Shown: positions 49,101 to 63,701, numbered from the stretch's first letter. The stretch is 64,000 nt of DNA from Aristolochia californica (GCA_029961685.1 JARWKL010000005.1:43809357-43873356); one strand, 5' to 3'. The notes: generated by a model from the letters alone, not told the origin. Made by a program: numbers and translations.

Positions 49101-52042
49101 CAAATGGAGTCTCATGGCCTACCTGAGTGCGCAGCTTGAACTCTGCTGCAAGATCTTCTAAAGGAACACATTTGTGTTTCTGAGCACAACAAAATTGCAT
49201 TTAGCAAGAATTGGTGATAGCTAAATATAAAGCAGAATTTTAATACTTCAACTAGAACAAAACCTAGTGATCAAAAACCATTGGAAAAAAATATGTATAG
49301 TGACCAAAAAATATAAGGGGAAGGCTACCTTGATATATTCCACAAAATCAAAGAGCAAACCCTGGCTCCCATCTTGCACTTCACTCTCTGTTGTACCTTC
49401 AGCATCAACAGAGAATTCACCTTTCCATTTCTCAAACTCTAGAGCAGTAGCTTCCTCCTCCTTGGCCTGCTGAGCCTTAGCTTCTTCTTCCTAGAAAAAG
49501 AACTCTATAACTAACTTTAACTTTAATAGAGAGATAGAGGCAGCACGGATTACGGCAATAAAATTTGAAAGGCAATAGCATATGATAAACTAAAACACAC
49601 CATTTGACGTTCCAGCGCTTCACGTTCATCATCTTTCCTCCGTCGCATCTCAGCATATCTGTCTTGTTTCATTTGCCTTGACTCTCTTCCTGCTTCAGTG
49701 GCCTTACCACAGAAATGAAGATATAAGCTTCTTCTTTCGATGGAGAAAAAGTAAAACTTAGAAAAAAGACCAATGTTCACTACCTGCCGTTGTGCTTCTC
49801 GCTCTTGATGTTTTCTTTCCCTTTTCTTTGATCCTTTTGCAGCATAATACTCACCCTCCAGAATGTCTTCATCACTTTCATCAACAGCCTCTGAATATGG
49901 AAGTTAAGAATCAGAGGATCCCATAGTAACAACCATAAGAATTGAATAACAGAATGATATTATATCTGATAATGGTAACATGTGAGCATTAAATTGCTCA
50001 ACCATTTAATGAAGCTCCACTATGTTTTCCTTTATTTGAGTTTGTAAGTGGTTAAAAACACATTCAGCTGAAGGAAAATCCACTGAAATTTCTTCCAGAC
50101 AAAATCAACAACTTCATGCTTAAAGAGGTAATAGAGAAACCATAATTGTTAATAACAACAGAAAAATTGAAAGTCAAGACCATAGAAGACAGATCTCTCT
50201 TGAGAGACTGTAAAACCACTCCACCCACGGTCCAAATCCAAATAAGAAAGAAAAGAAAGCAATTAAACCCTAGGTAAACATGCCCCTTAAGTAGAAACTT
50301 TCAAGAAACTTGCTGTTCAAAAAAAAAAAAAAAAAAGATACTCCTTCCTATCTATCACAATTATCCTAATGGTAATCCACCATTATTTAGTGACTATGTC
50401 CTCGGTTCTCCATACCAGCGTGCACCCTCCTTCCCTGAATGTGTTAAGACATAATTCACACTCTTCCCCATGAAAAGATTGGTCCAACCAAACTATGACC
50501 GCCATGATTTCAAACTATTATTTAAAAAAAATATTATTCTGAATCTGAGGCTATGCATTATTGAATTTTCTTAACATTGGTTAAACAATAAATATAAATA
50601 AGTTTAGGAAATATGATATATATACAACAAAGTAAATGACTACTGCATATTCGAGTAACTTGTATATATATTAATTGTTTTACAAACTAAACCCTGTATT
50701 CCACAATGGGGTTGTGGATGGAATATGGTCAGGTTTAATGTTTGCTTTACTAATCAGTACATCAAAATTGCAGAGCTGATGGAATGCAGAAAACTAGGCC
50801 CTCAAACCTATTGAATACTAGGTTTTCTCAATGTGATGCCCATGATCCAGGTTGGGCCTTGGAGACATGTAATGTTTTAGAGTTTGTAAGCATGAATTCT
50901 GAATCTTTACCACAGGTACTAACAAGAAAAAAATGAAAGAGAAGAGAGAAGTCATCATAGTAACATCTGACCTTCTACAGTTGCTGCAGCAGATGTACTA
51001 GCACCACCACCAGCAGGCCTCCTTCTCATACGCCGAGTTCCAGTAGCACGGACTACCGTGTCTGCCTCTGGGATCTGGAGTGTATAGGGTTAATCAAAGC
51101 TACAGATCATTGGACCATATACATTTACAAAAGCCATGACAAATCTCAAATATCAATACATATGAAAGATGAGATGTTTATGAAATCTTATATAGGAACT
51201 AAGCGCCATCTTTTGCACCTTCTTCCTCAGTTACCAATAATATTGATCATTATCCACAGCAGTCTAAAAGACAATGTTCTCTTGGTTAACCATTGCAGTT
51301 ATTCCTTGACACTTTATTAGTGAACTTCTGCCCTTCCTCCATTACCACCCTTACCTCTGTTTATCGCATACTCTAATGCCCAAGCGAAATCTGTACAGGG
51401 TTTACAAGTCGACACTTGGGGAAACCATGGAATAATGAAAAATAAAATAAAAACTTAAAAAGCGAATTTATTTTTCCTCGGAAAGGATTGCCTCTGACAA
51501 TAAATACTCAAGCTAATCAATCTCTAGCAACCCGAAAACGAACTATGAACCACTGAAATGTGGAAATTCATCGTGAAAGGGGCTAAGATTCCAATTTTTC
51601 CTCACTTTTACAATACTCTTCTAATTTTTCTCCAATTTCACGAAATTTATAAGCCATAAAATTTCTCAGAGCTACTAAAAAGAACAACATTAAAATGCTA
51701 GAAACATACCCATGTCGTATGTAATATTTTCCCCAAAATAAAACAAAAGGAAGTTTATAAAACATTGAAATGAGTAGAAGAAAGGAGACAAAGAAGAAGC
51801 CAGTTGACAAATTCCTCAAAACGAAGACCCAAAAGACCATGCAACGTGAGATCAACTCAGCTCAGAGGTAGATTAATAACAGACGAATAATCCCCAGATG
51901 AATAAGTGATAAGCAAACGAATTACCAGTCGTTGCCGTTCCTCTGCTTCAGAACGAGAAAGCTGACGCCGTTTCCATAGGTATAATGGGAAGATGGCAAT
52001 TACAAGGAGCATAAGGGCGACAGCAGCAAGAATCTCCTCCAT
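46104..52042 (-). CDS. DDRGK1: DDRGK domain-containing protein 1 (UFBP1, ufmylation pathway)
   Basis: In its family this ER-membrane adaptor of UFM1 ligation works with UFL1 in ER stress and ER-phagy. Eight exons on the minus strand: 52042-51926, 51074-50972, 49890-49784, 49702-49601, 49490-49329, 49179-49123, 46472-46436 and 46309-46104. They total 891 nt, or 296 residues, all phases consistent. The N-terminus [20 protein letters not shown] is the membrane anchor. A long charged coiled-coil (about 70-180) includes [20 protein letters not shown]. Then [19 protein letters not shown] and the signature [11 protein letters not shown] (235-245) mark the PCI/winged-helix domain. The C-terminal [19 protein letters not shown] is strongly conserved. 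Exon 4 uses an acceptor at TAAG just before GCC. Intron 6 (2.65 kb) holds a TRIM. From memory the Arabidopsis orthologue is At4g27120. Confidence 0.95.
46642..47055 (-). mobile_element. Minus-strand TRIM in DDRGK1 intron 6
   Basis: Two direct repeats, 46930-47055 (126 bp) and 46642 to about 46765, both contain TGTTGAGTTTTTTGGGTT at the left (plus strand) and TTTTTCAAT...GACTTTTTC at the right. On the minus strand the intact copy begins TGTTGAGTGGG and ends AACTCAACA, giving perfect TG...CA ends. The interior is about 165 bp and non-coding. The flanks AATAT (46637-46641) and AACAT (47056-47060) fit a mutated 5-bp duplication. The primer site is poor (TGGCTAAGG), so either it is degenerate or another tRNA was used. 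The outer repeat has lost its first few bases. Confidence 0.65.
48535..48840. repeat. Degenerate repeats in DDRGK1 intron 6
   Basis: Two to three diverged units of roughly 85-90 bp share A(G/C)(A/G)CACAT(G/A)T(C/G)CAACAA and (C/A)(A/T)AGTGAGAA. They carry no coding signal and may be an old tandem duplication or part of an unclassified repeat. Confidence 0.3.
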
Positions 52043-52557
52043 CGTGGAGATCTCTGCAACTTTCTGCGACCAGGTATAGAACGATAGTTTTTATTTGTTT
52101 TAATCTCAAGCAACGGTCTTTATTCTAAAACGCCCTATTGGTATTGTGGCCGTCGATATTGTGGCCCTATTGATATATCAGGAGATGATGTGCTAAAGAG
52201 GTCCTTCGATAACATATGCCACGAAAAGATCCATTTGATTGGCCATGTTCATCCATATGCCACGAACAAATTTATGATGAAAATCTTTATTTGGCTTGCT
52301 AGAGTTCGGAGACGACGAGGAAGTTTCATAATTTTTAGATTCAAAGACCAAGATCGATTTGCAATTCTCATGCGTAAACAGCTCGGTTTCCTTCCACGAG
52401 ACGGATGTGTGTACGAATCCAATTCGAATTGCCTCTATTTGTGCGAAGAACAGTTCCACAACTCGAAATTAACTTAATTTACAGCAACCGGTTAACAGAT
52501 ATATATCATTTTCGTTTCATCTTTCTTTTCTTTCCATACTATGTTTTAGTTTCTGCT
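52043..52557. other. Spacer between DDRGK1 start and RIC gene end
   Basis: This holds the DDRGK1 leader and promoter (minus strand) and the RIC 3' region. Frames on either strand lack family features. Confidence 0.45.
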
Positions 52558-53717
52558 TCATGGTCTGACGTCAAGCAGGTTCGACATCCTTTCAGCTTCA
52601 ACTAATGCGAAAGACCCTTTCGATTTGGACGATCTGCGCGAAGATCTGGAAGGCGAAGAGGGAGATGCGGCCTTCGTCTTCTTCCGCTTCGTTTTCTTCG
52701 GAACCTTTGGTAGTTCCGGCGGACAATCTGCGAACATCCCCAAAAGTGGCTCTACTCCTCCGGACTGCTGAAAATCTGTGGCACGAAGAAGCTGTTAAAT
52801 GTATAATCGATTTCCATGGGACGACCCAACTGTTAAAGATTCCAGAATGATTGGAAAATGACTGAAGAGACCCACCATTGTTTCTTGAAGGCTTAAGAGT
52901 AGGTTATCATTTGAGAATTGAATTGACTGAACGGAAATTATTAAGATTGTCTTGATACTGGTTTCTGGATCGTGACATTAGGCATTTCTTTCAGGTTGCA
53001 GAAGGTGGTCGATCAAGGGAAAGATGCGCTGTCGTCTCTGCCTACCTAACCACAAGCGTTTACATGCGATTCTTCACCTTCTTGAGTGCGGCCATTTTAC
53101 CTACCTCAAGCTTTGCAGTCTCGTGCACCTAGTTTTCTTAAGGTTATTATCTGCTGTTATTCATGGGGAAGAGACTCGTTTTCAGATAGAAAAGAAACAG
53201 ACCTTGGGAAGACCATGAAGCTACTGCAAGTGGGTTCGTGTCCTTTGATTGGTTAAAGCAGTTCAACGAAGTTGTGGAGAAATCCGATGATGTCTTGTAG
53301 GCATTCATCTAAACGAGGAGAAAAACACGAAAGAAAATCAAAATTTTGTTCAAGAACAAACAAGATTGGTAGAACCCAAGAAGGAAAAGTTAAATGGATC
53401 ACCGAAATTTGAGAAGAATCTTGAATGGAAGAAACGAAATTAAAAAAGGTGTGGGGAACTGAAACATGGCTTTTCTTACCCAACTTGGTGCATTTACAGA
53501 GGATCCGTCCCACCCTACATGAGACACATGTTTCACATCCGTCGGGTAGCCAATCTCCATTTCTTGCTCCTTGTAAACTGCAAATGACCCAATGACCCAT
53601 CTCTCAAAAAATCGAAATCTCTCAAACGAAAAGATTTCTGTCTCAGAAAATTAACATACCAAAAATCTGAGAGATGAACTTGAACCCCTTGATGATGCCT
53701 TTCATTTTGGTGGCCAT
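52558..53717 (-). CDS. RIC protein (ROP-interactive CRIB motif-containing)
   Basis: RIC proteins bind active ROP/RAC GTPases and act in polar growth, cytoskeleton control and hormone signalling. Four exons on the minus strand: 53717-53660, 53577-53480, 53308-53203 and 52775-52558. They total 480 nt, or 159 residues, in phase. The N-terminus [19 protein letters not shown] is the basic, hydrophobic start seen in the family. The CRIB motif [17 protein letters not shown] is at 28-44, with the two His and the HVGWDG that contact the GTPase. Exon 3 gives [16 protein letters not shown] and exon 4 starts DFQQSGG. The tail is rich in Lys, Arg and Ser ([27 protein letters not shown]), a likely membrane- or nucleus-directing basic stretch. 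Closest to the short RIC10/RIC11 type by my reading; the subtype is not certain. Confidence 0.9.
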
Positions 53718-56179
53718 ATGAGACCCTGCAGTGGTTCCTTCACAAAGTGAGAAATACAGAAGAAGATGGACGAATCTGAACTCAGACAGAGTTTATGACG
53801 TCTTGACGGTTTTCGCGATTTATCCTGAGTAGCAATGCCCTGATATAAAAAAGAAAGCAACTAGAACGTTTCCATTTGTTGAGGAAGAGACATATAGAAG
53901 CTTACCTGAAACTGGTTTTGAGATTCAAAAAGGAACTTCGCATCACCATACTCCATTGTCAGTCATCTTTACAAGCAACTAATCCTTCGTCTGAATGAGA
54001 TAAGTCGAAGAAATATCTGTAGAAGTCTTATATTAGATACCTGAAAGACAGCAAGATTGAAGAACTGATATATCCAGGAGTTGCAGAGAGACAGGGACTT
54101 TCCAGTGGAGAGAAAAGAAAGAACTGCAAGGAGAACGAGCCATATACTAACCTTCCAATTTGCAGGTTCGTTGTGTATTTAAAGGCGAGAGTAAATGCCG
54201 GCAGCGATTAGAAATGAATATGAAAATGACCCAGAATGCTCTTAGCTTTGTCTCTTTGTCTCTCTCTCTCTCTCTCTCCAGATCTCTTCTTCCTTCCTCC
54301 AGAAAATGGAGATAAGAAAGGGATGGCCACGGGTAATAAAACTAAGAACAGAAGAATCTAATATCTATAATATAATATAAAAAAAGTTAAAACCAGGGAC
54401 ACAGACCTCTGAAACGGATTTGAAGGAGAGAGAAATCCAAGATCGTCACTATTAATCTGGATGAAACATAAAATAAATGCATTCAGCAGCCTCCAACGCC
54501 TCGGACTTGAGAAATAACTTGGTTGCATAAGTACTTCGAGGTTTCATTTTCAAGATTTCCGTCAGGGTTCTGTTCAGTAAGTCTCCTCTTTACTGAAAAT
54601 TATCTCATTTCATTAAGTTTTTAGTTTATAAAGTCAGGATTTGAGGATTATCGACCAAACCAGAACGAGTAAGCGAATATTAAAGTCAAATGGATTGGCA
54701 TAATCTTAATCAGTCAGGAACAAATCAATTAATTGAAGTCTACACCATAAACATAACAAAATACAACAAGTCATAAACCTGAGTTGTGAACAGTGCGTCG
54801 AGTCACAATCAATTAAACATCAAATCATGAATTAATTTGCTGGTTTTTTGTGATTTCAAAAACTTTTTTCAGTCAACCAAATCTCGAGACTCAAGATCAT
54901 ACTTGAAATGACAGCTTACCGGTTGAAGACTGCCTGAGATTTCTTGAGACGTGTTTAGTTCATACTGAGAGGCAACTCAGAAGACCCAAGATGGTTAAAA
55001 TCAACTAAACGATCTGCTATTGGAGTCGGATGAAGTAATCTGCAGCAGTTTATCTGAATATTACGTCAATTAGTCCTGCAGATTCAACGATGTACTACTG
55101 CATCTCTCTCTCCCAGCCAATATGGCGAAGATCTCGACTCTGCGTGCTAGAATCTGTTCATCAAAATTAAAGAATGGTCCGGTTGTTTGACGAAAGTCCC
55201 GGATTCACTTTCTTACCACAACAAAATCTCTCCCGGTCGTCTCTTTACATCTTTCTATTTGATACTGTGTCTTTGTAATTCTGGTTGGTGACTGCAGTTA
55301 GTGTCCGGAATGTCACTGAATGTCCCATCTCCGATTCTTTATTCAGAGACCCATCTTTGGAGGAATCCGTCCGCTTCCGATGCAAATCCCACCAGCATTT
55401 TGAATGTTGCCGAGGCCCTGAAAACAATTTTGTAATCCGTGAAACTGCAACCCATTAAGGGCATTGAAGAGAGATCGTTGGGGACACGTTTAATGAGGTT
55501 TCGCCTGGCGAAGAGACAGCGCCTCTGGCCAACCTTTTTGCTGTATGTGGAAAGCATCAACGTCTCCTTGCAGAGAGGATCATGGGATTCAGTTCTGCTT
55601 TTTTAGGAGACGACTAAGCTCAAGATGTGGGATGGTGGAAGCAACGAAGTCTGATGAATCTTGATTCTCGAATTTAGGTACTGAGATAATGAATTCAGGA
55701 GAGTTTTCGCTTAAAGAACTTGATTGTCCCTTCTCGACGAGCCAATCGAGCTTGTCTATGGGGAACAATGAAGCAAGCGGATTTCGGAAATTGATTCTTT
55801 GCGCTTTTGATGACACAGTCTGTGTCCAAAATGTTCCATCACGTTGTTGCTAACTGGATGGAACTGATTGGATTGAAAAACCAGAAAAGAAAATCGATGT
55901 TTATCTCGCCGTTGTTATCATTTACAGAGTTTCTTATTGAGAGAGAAATCGGGATCGTTTTATATAAAAACAAACCAGGATAGAGAAATAGAGATAAACA
56001 TATTGGAGAGAAAATCGGGGCTAATAAAAATTGGAATGGAATGTGCTGGGATTAAGAGAGATAAAAGGATTATCTGCTCTCCCGTATGTTCTATGTTAGG
56101 TAATGTTATGTGTTCCTTTCTCTCATTTTGTTTCATCTTTGATTCTTCAATTCTTTCTACTGCATGAAGGAGCTCCCTC
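53718..56179. other. RIC promoter and leader, then unassigned spacer
   Basis: The RIC 5' region continues to about 54300 and may contain leader introns; a CT tract lies at about 54256-54280. Positions 54300-56179 hold no gene I can name. Minus-strand frames at 55245-55816 (for example one with EFIISVPKFENQDSSDF) are interrupted and match no family I recognise. They could be the remains of a gene or chance frames. Confidence 0.4.
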
Positions 56180-56520
56180 ACCCAATGGCCTTGTTGCTAG
56201 GCGAAGAAGATGGTGAAGTCCAAGAAATGAGAATAGCCTAGTCCCCCTCCGGCCTCCACTATGGGAGGGGAGGAAAACCTGAAGGGAGCTACCCCATCTT
56301 TGACTCGTCTAGGAGGCATAGTTCCCTTTCCATGCTCTTTTAGAGGGGAAAAAGCCTCCCCTTCCTATTGCAGGGCGCTTGCTGGAGGCGAGGTGGACGG
56401 CTACAAGGGATAGCAGAGACACTGCAGAGGGAGTAAATAGAAGGGACCTGCAATGAGTCCGGCTCTTCGGGTGGTTTCTCAATCAACAATCCGGAGACCA
56501 ATTCTCTCCCATAAAAATTC
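56180..56520. other. GC-richer block, possibly of organelle origin
   Basis: This stretch differs in composition from the AT-rich DNA around it and has runs such as GTCCCCCTCCGGCCTCC and GAGGCGAGGTGGACGG, reminiscent of plant mitochondrial non-coding DNA. No gene was recognised. The call rests on composition only and is weak. Confidence 0.2.
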
Positions 56521-56854
56521 TAAAAAGTTTCGAATAAGAAATAAATCAGGGCTTAGTTTGAAGCTTAAAGTTTATTGATGTTGTAGCAGAAACAAATCCA
56601 ATCCTCTGTAAAGTTCAGAAAGGAACAAGCACAAGGTTTTACAGTTTCAACGAATCCTAACACTTGCAACCGTTGTAGCCTGAGGACATTGCTATATATG
56701 CAGCCAAAGGTCCATATCGAATAACTACGAGAAATAAACAGAATGATTAATAAATCGATGCCTCAAACAGAGAAGGATACATCGAATATGCATCTGAAAA
56801 TCAAAGAATGAATCAGAACAATGGGCTCCTTTTTTGTCCCCCTTAGGGCATTCT

Positions 56855-58211
56855 TCAATCCCAAGGAGACAAGGAGCACTCTTCAGGCGTTTCTGGGAAT
56901 CTCTCCTCGTCTTTGCAATAGTCATAGGTCACGAGGTTCCTACCAACCCAAGCAAAATCTTCCTTCTGAGAATCCGATAAAACCCAGGCATCATTCTGGT
57001 CCCACCAGTTCTTCGTGGTGGTGGAAACGCAGGCCGGGTAGGGATCTTCCCACTGGCAGCCTTCCGCATGGAAATCTTTGTAGGATGACACAAATGGAGC
57101 TTTCTTCCAGTCAGTCTTCTCCAACCCCCCTCGTGTGGCCCAATCATCTGCATTCCATATGCTTGAGTACATATACATTGGCTTCTCATTGGGGAAGAAG
57201 CCATTGGGCTTGTCTGTGTTCTTGTAAACCCTGATGGGAACTCTGTCCACAAAGTACCTGCAGATGAGTTGCAAGAGAAAGGGACTGTGAATCATCAAGC
57301 GGCGGATCTTCAATTGTCAACTACTTAAACAGAGTCTATGAAGGAGTAACGGGAATGGGTCATCACAGGAATTGTAAAAGCTGTCTAAGGCTTGCAGCAT
57401 TTGTTTAATAGGATACTGGATTGACAGATCTACATTACCAGGTCTTCTCCATTTTGTTTTCTTGCCGAAGTTGGGAAAATTGAGAAGAAGGAATGAAGTT
57501 GACTTACACAATCTGGTGGTTGTTCCAAAGAATGGAGTAGGTGTGGAAATCCTCGGTGGGATCGAACCACAGAGTGTGCCTCATTTCTCTGCCTCCAACT
57601 CCACTCTTATAGACATTGGTTTGTATTGTATATGGCTGCCCAGTTCTATTCCCCAGGAACTCGAAATCGAGCTCATCTCTTTCTGGGCCTGTATCGGAAC
57701 ACATCTGCAGCAGTAAACGCAGTGGATACGAAATCATTCTCAAATAACTCACAAACCATTAGAGGATTCATTTTTCAAAAATTAGAAGGTAGAAGCCATC
57801 CAATATCAGTTGGTCAGAGAAAGAGAACTCACATAGTAAGCAGTGACGACACCAGCTGAGTCTCCGCCAACAAGTTTCAGTTTCATACTAAACCACCCAA
57901 ATCTATACCTCTGTTTTGTTTGGAACCCACAGCCTACATTTGAATAAAAGACACAATGTCACAATGAAGAACATTTCTAAGCATCCAAATCCTGACAATC
58001 ACAGAATGTTTCTTCTTCAGTTCATACCTGTTTCCTTGTCCAACTGGAGGTACCAGACCTGCCCGTCTGCAGACGTCTTGAAGTGATCTTCCGCCCACAT
58101 GATATCAAAATTGTCTTCGAAGGAGAAGGAACTTTTAGAATCTACTGCTTCACCAGAAACCATGAAACCCGCGATGCCCAGAAAAAGGGCCACCGGAACC
58201 CATTTTTCCAT
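56855..58211 (-). CDS. Xyloglucan endotransglucosylase/hydrolase (GH16)
   Basis: This secreted enzyme cuts and rejoins wall xyloglucan. Four exons on the minus strand: 58211-58028, 57933-57833, 57704-57508 and 57257-56855. They total 885 nt, or 294 residues, in phase. The first ATG in frame (58211) gives a signal peptide, [20 protein letters not shown], ending near residue 22. The catalytic strand is [10 protein letters not shown] at 105-114: E106 and E110 are the nucleophile and acid/base, followed by the usual N-glycosylation site NRT. Later conserved parts are [31 protein letters not shown] and the C-terminal XET domain with paired Cys and [17 protein letters not shown]. The second catalytic-strand residue pair is DEL rather than the commoner DEI, a variant also seen in active family members. 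Length matches the family. Confidence 0.95.
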
Positions 58212-59439
58212 CTGTTTTCCAAGCACTGGAGAAACGAGAAAGGAGGGGGGGTTGCTTGTGGCCTGGGAAGCTTACCTTGAAGAGACCACCAGTAAGCAAA
58301 ATTTATGGAAGCAGAACGAGGGAACAGAGTACAGAGCTTGTCGTTGCCCAGCAGCTGTAGCATCAAAGTTAAATGACCTCTGTACCACATCCAGGATAAA
58401 AAATACCCAAAACATCCACTAATCTTCTGAACACTTGGATTCATACACCGATGCCTGGTATATTTCCATCCCCTCTCCGTATCGCAGCCCTGATTCTCTT
58501 TCCATGTTTTACATAAATATTCAGTGTCATCTCTATCTTTTTAGAGCCGTTTGGGAAGGTATTAGGTGCGATAATGTCCTCAAGTAAACCTCAAAGGCCA
58601 GAGCAATGCATATAAAACGTTCATGCACCAATATTTGGCGTGAGATCTTTGAAAAAAAGCAGAGTCGCATGAACTGGGTTATGTAGTGTCGGTAGATCCA
58701 GACGAAGCAGGACCGTTTAGAAACTTCAAGCCCCTAGCTGGAAGTTGGAACACAGACACATGAACATAATAAATAATAGAGAAAGGAGGAAGCGATGGAA
58801 CGGGAATTCCAGGCTGCCTTTCATTGGCTTTACTCTAAAAGGTCGTGGGGGGGACAGTGGACGAGAAAGCAAAGAGGGGGACACAAGCTGTTTGTGAAAA
58901 TGGGTGAATGATTGGTAGTAAAATAATCCAAACATCATTGGGTCTCGAGAGGACTTTACCCAAGAGTGAATCTGTTTTTTCAGATGGAAAGAGCCAATAA
59001 AAAGGGACTGTTAATGCCACAGGAGCTAGCAATGGTCAGGCTTTTCATTCTCACTTGGAAGAAAGGAAAATGCACATGCCGCCCACATGGAGAAGGGATG
59101 AAAAATAAAGGATTAGATATCGTGCAGACTGCAATCTTATAAATTTACAAGTTTCAGTCAAGTAAACGAGCAATATAACTCAAGTTGTAAACGTGGATTG
59201 ATTTAAAATAGGGGAAACGGACTTCTTTCTCCCCTTCTCGGAGAGATGGAGAGCAGTCACAACATCTCTTCATAATTTGGAACAGAAATGCTTAACCCAA
59301 CCTGAACTTATGCGAATATACCACATGAATGGGTATCTAATTGTTTCAGGAGTACCACCCAGAAGAAATTGACAAAATCTTCTGGTTTATGGTGGAAGAG
59401 AGCAAACGAGACATCTCCATCCTACTTATTTCTTTGGCT
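58212..59439. other. XTH promoter region and spacer
   Basis: This should include the minus-strand XTH promoter and leader. No other gene was recognised. Minus-strand frames at 58726-59032 lack family features. Confidence 0.4.
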
Positions 59440-59726
59440 AGCACTAACAATTGGTATCATAGCGAAGTTTTTCAGCGATGGCGCCGGATTTTCGTTTGTC
59501 GGGAAGAGATCTCTCTATCCTGAGTTTCCGTTTGGTGGTTTTCTAGAAGTGCCGAAAGGAGAAAGAAAAAAAAATTTGGGGGGCACTGTTTATGGTTTCT
59601 GGAAGTGTCGAGGAGAAAAAAAAAAAAATTTGGGGGGTGGGAGACACTATTGGGTGTTGGATTCTGGAAGTGAAAAGAGAAATATTTTGTTTATCAGAGA
59701 GGTCAAAGAAGATTTAAGTATTTTTT

Positions 59727-61330
59727 GTGATCGAGGGTATTTTGGTAATTATGACTGCGAAATATACATTAGAGAAATTTGATGGGCAAATGAGTTTCAG
59801 TTTGTGGCGCGTGAAGATGCGTGCCTTGTTAGTACAACAAGGATTTCACAGAGCATTGAATAAAAAGGATAAGTTTCTAGTTACGATGTCAGAAAAAGCC
59901 AAGGAGGATCTTGACATCAAAGCTCTCAGTTCCATTTAGTTGTGTATGGCCGATGAGGTTTTGCGAGAAGTTGCAGATGAGATGACAGCATCTGGTTTGT
60001 AGCTGAAGTTGGAGAATATTTATATGACTAAATCTCTCACGAACAGGCTATATTTGAAGCAACGCCTTTACACTCTTCGGATGAAGGAAGGTACATCTCT
60101 CAAAGAACATCTTAATGAGTTCAATAAGATTGTTATGGATTTGAGAAATATAGATGTTACCATTGAAGATGAGGATCAAACACTGATTGTGTTGTGCTCT
60201 TTACCCCCATCCTATGAGCACTTTGTTATGACTATACTCAATAGGCACGATACCATCTCTATAGAGGATGTCAAGACATCTTTATACTCTAACGAGTTGA
60301 GGATGTCAAGGCATCTTTATACTTTAACGAGTTGAGGAAGAAGGTATCTACCAGTGGGAACGAGGAGCAAGCAAATGGTCTGTTTGTTCGAGGGCGAACG
60401 AAGGAGAAGGATTTTGGAGGCAGTGGCCGTTCTAGGCCTAAGTCAAAGGAAAAATGGGGCAAGTACTATTATTGTCATCAACCAGGTCATTTTGCAAGAG
60501 ATTGTCCAAAACTCAAAGAGAAAGAGAAAAGAGAAGAAAATGAAGAGGTTGTTGGGGTTGCTGAAGATCATTCTGATGGTTCAGAATATGTTCTTACAGT
60601 TGAGTGTTGCACACTCACAGGATGAGTGGATACTTGATTCAGGCCGCTCCTACCACATGTGTCATATCAAGGATATTTTCTACGACATATCAGTCTGTAA
60701 ATAGTGGTACAATTTTGATGGGGATTTTTTGCGCTGTAAAACTATTTGGGATTGCAACGGTTCAAATCAAGATGTATGGCAGTATAGTGAGAATTTTGTA
60801 CGAAGTTTGGCATGCACCAGTTTTGTTTTTTCTCTAAGTTCTCTTGTTTCCCTTGGCTGCAGATATACAACTGAAGGTGGAGTTTTTTGAAGGTCTATAT
60901 GGGTACACTGGTTGTGATGAAAGGGAAAAAGGTTGGTAACCTTTTATGTGCTTCAAGGCAGTACAGTCATAGGTACTACATCAGGTTCCTTATTTTTCAG
61001 ATTCAAATATTGACACGACTTGTTTGTGGAATATTCGGTTAGGGCATATCAGTGAGCAGGTGGAGTTTGAGGGTGATGAGTACGGCTACGCCGATATGGT
61101 CGCTTATGCATTACCTGTGGCAGAAACCGTTCAGTTTCCAGAGCCCTCTAACTACCGTGAAGCTGTCACGGGTAGTGATGCTGCTCAATTCAAACTTTCA
61201 GGTTCTACACTCAAGTTCAAGCACGGTTTGGACTTTCGTTTGGTGTTCGCAGTACCTGAGGAGGATAACCTAAGAGGCAAGGTGGAGAAGGCGATAGACA
61301 GGCTCAGTTTTTCAGAGAGGAGTAATTGAA
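59727..61330 (+). pseudogene. Copia gag with protease start and pol fragments
   Basis: The gag starts near 59753 (AKYTLEKFDGQMSFSLWRVK) and has two in-frame stops before [20 protein letters not shown] (about 60030-60090). A 35-bp tandem duplication then shifts the frame. The zinc knuckle YYCHQPGHFARDCPKLKEKE is near 60470-60525, and protease appears as WILDSGRSYHMC near 60628, where DSG is followed by R rather than A. The junction to pre-RT sequence lies near 61050. No active enzyme can be made. Confidence 0.75.
60264..60333 (+). repeat. 35-bp tandem duplication that shifts the gag frame
   Basis: Two copies of a 35-bp unit beginning GAGGATGTCAAG (60264-60298 and 60299-60333) differ at two positions. 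Since 35 is not a multiple of three, the reading frame changes across the repeat. Confidence 0.88.
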
Positions 61331-61350
61331 TTCAAGCTAAGCTGGAGATT

Positions 61351-61707
61351 TGTTAATTGGGTGTCTTGAATCCGATTACCCGACCCAACCCGGTTCGGAT
61401 CCTCGTCGGGACCCAATTAAGAAGTTAAATCGGGAACCCTAATTTGGGGTTTTTTGAGGAGAGGTCGAGACGATGAGGGTTTTAGAGATTCTCTGTGCAG
61501 AGAAAGAGGGGTTCGTCGAGGGAGGAATCGGACCTCAATTTTGTATGCTTGAAGTCGCCAAGCTTCACCCCTTTTTTATTTTAGTGGATTCTGTTTTGAG
61601 TTGATTTACTGATTTTGCATTTATTTCATATTTCTCTCTTTGATTATATACTTCATGGTTAATTATTCTTAGTTTATTGTGTTCGGATTTGTGCCTTCCT
61701 TATAACA
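61351..61707 (+). repeat. 3' LTR of the copia remnant, followed by a primer site
   Basis: This 357-bp segment starts TGTTAATTGGGTGTC and ends TTATAACA. A purine-rich AGCTGGAGATT lies before it. Directly after it comes TGGTATTAGAGC (61710-61721), an initiator-Met-like primer site, which would normally follow a 5' LTR. The LTR may therefore have been shared by two tandem element copies. Confidence 0.65.
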
Positions 61708-61721
61708 ATTGGTATTAGAGC

Positions 61722-63701
<1,980 letters not shown>

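Larger units (their letters stand above)
59440..61707 (+). mobile_element. Internally deleted Ty1/copia remnant
   Basis: A stub of LTR end (GCACTAACA, to about 59449) precedes the primer site TGGTATCATAGC (59452-59463). A copia gag with zinc knuckle follows, then the start of protease, a few codons of integrase (IRLGHISEQ near 61030) joined directly to the region before RT (YADMVAYALPVAETVQ), then a purine-rich tract and a full LTR (61351-61707). Most of integrase and all of RT and RNase H are missing. A non-autonomous copy made by deletion is likely. Confidence 0.75.

Noticed and set aside
52605..52850. Plus-strand Ser-rich frame over the RIC last exon
   Set aside because: The minus strand gives the family-typical basic tail in phase with three other RIC exons.
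55245..55816. Set of minus-strand frames that could be exons of an unknown gene
   Set aside because: Frames are interrupted, I could not join them by splice sites into a known family, and no conserved motif is visible. Left as unassigned spacer.
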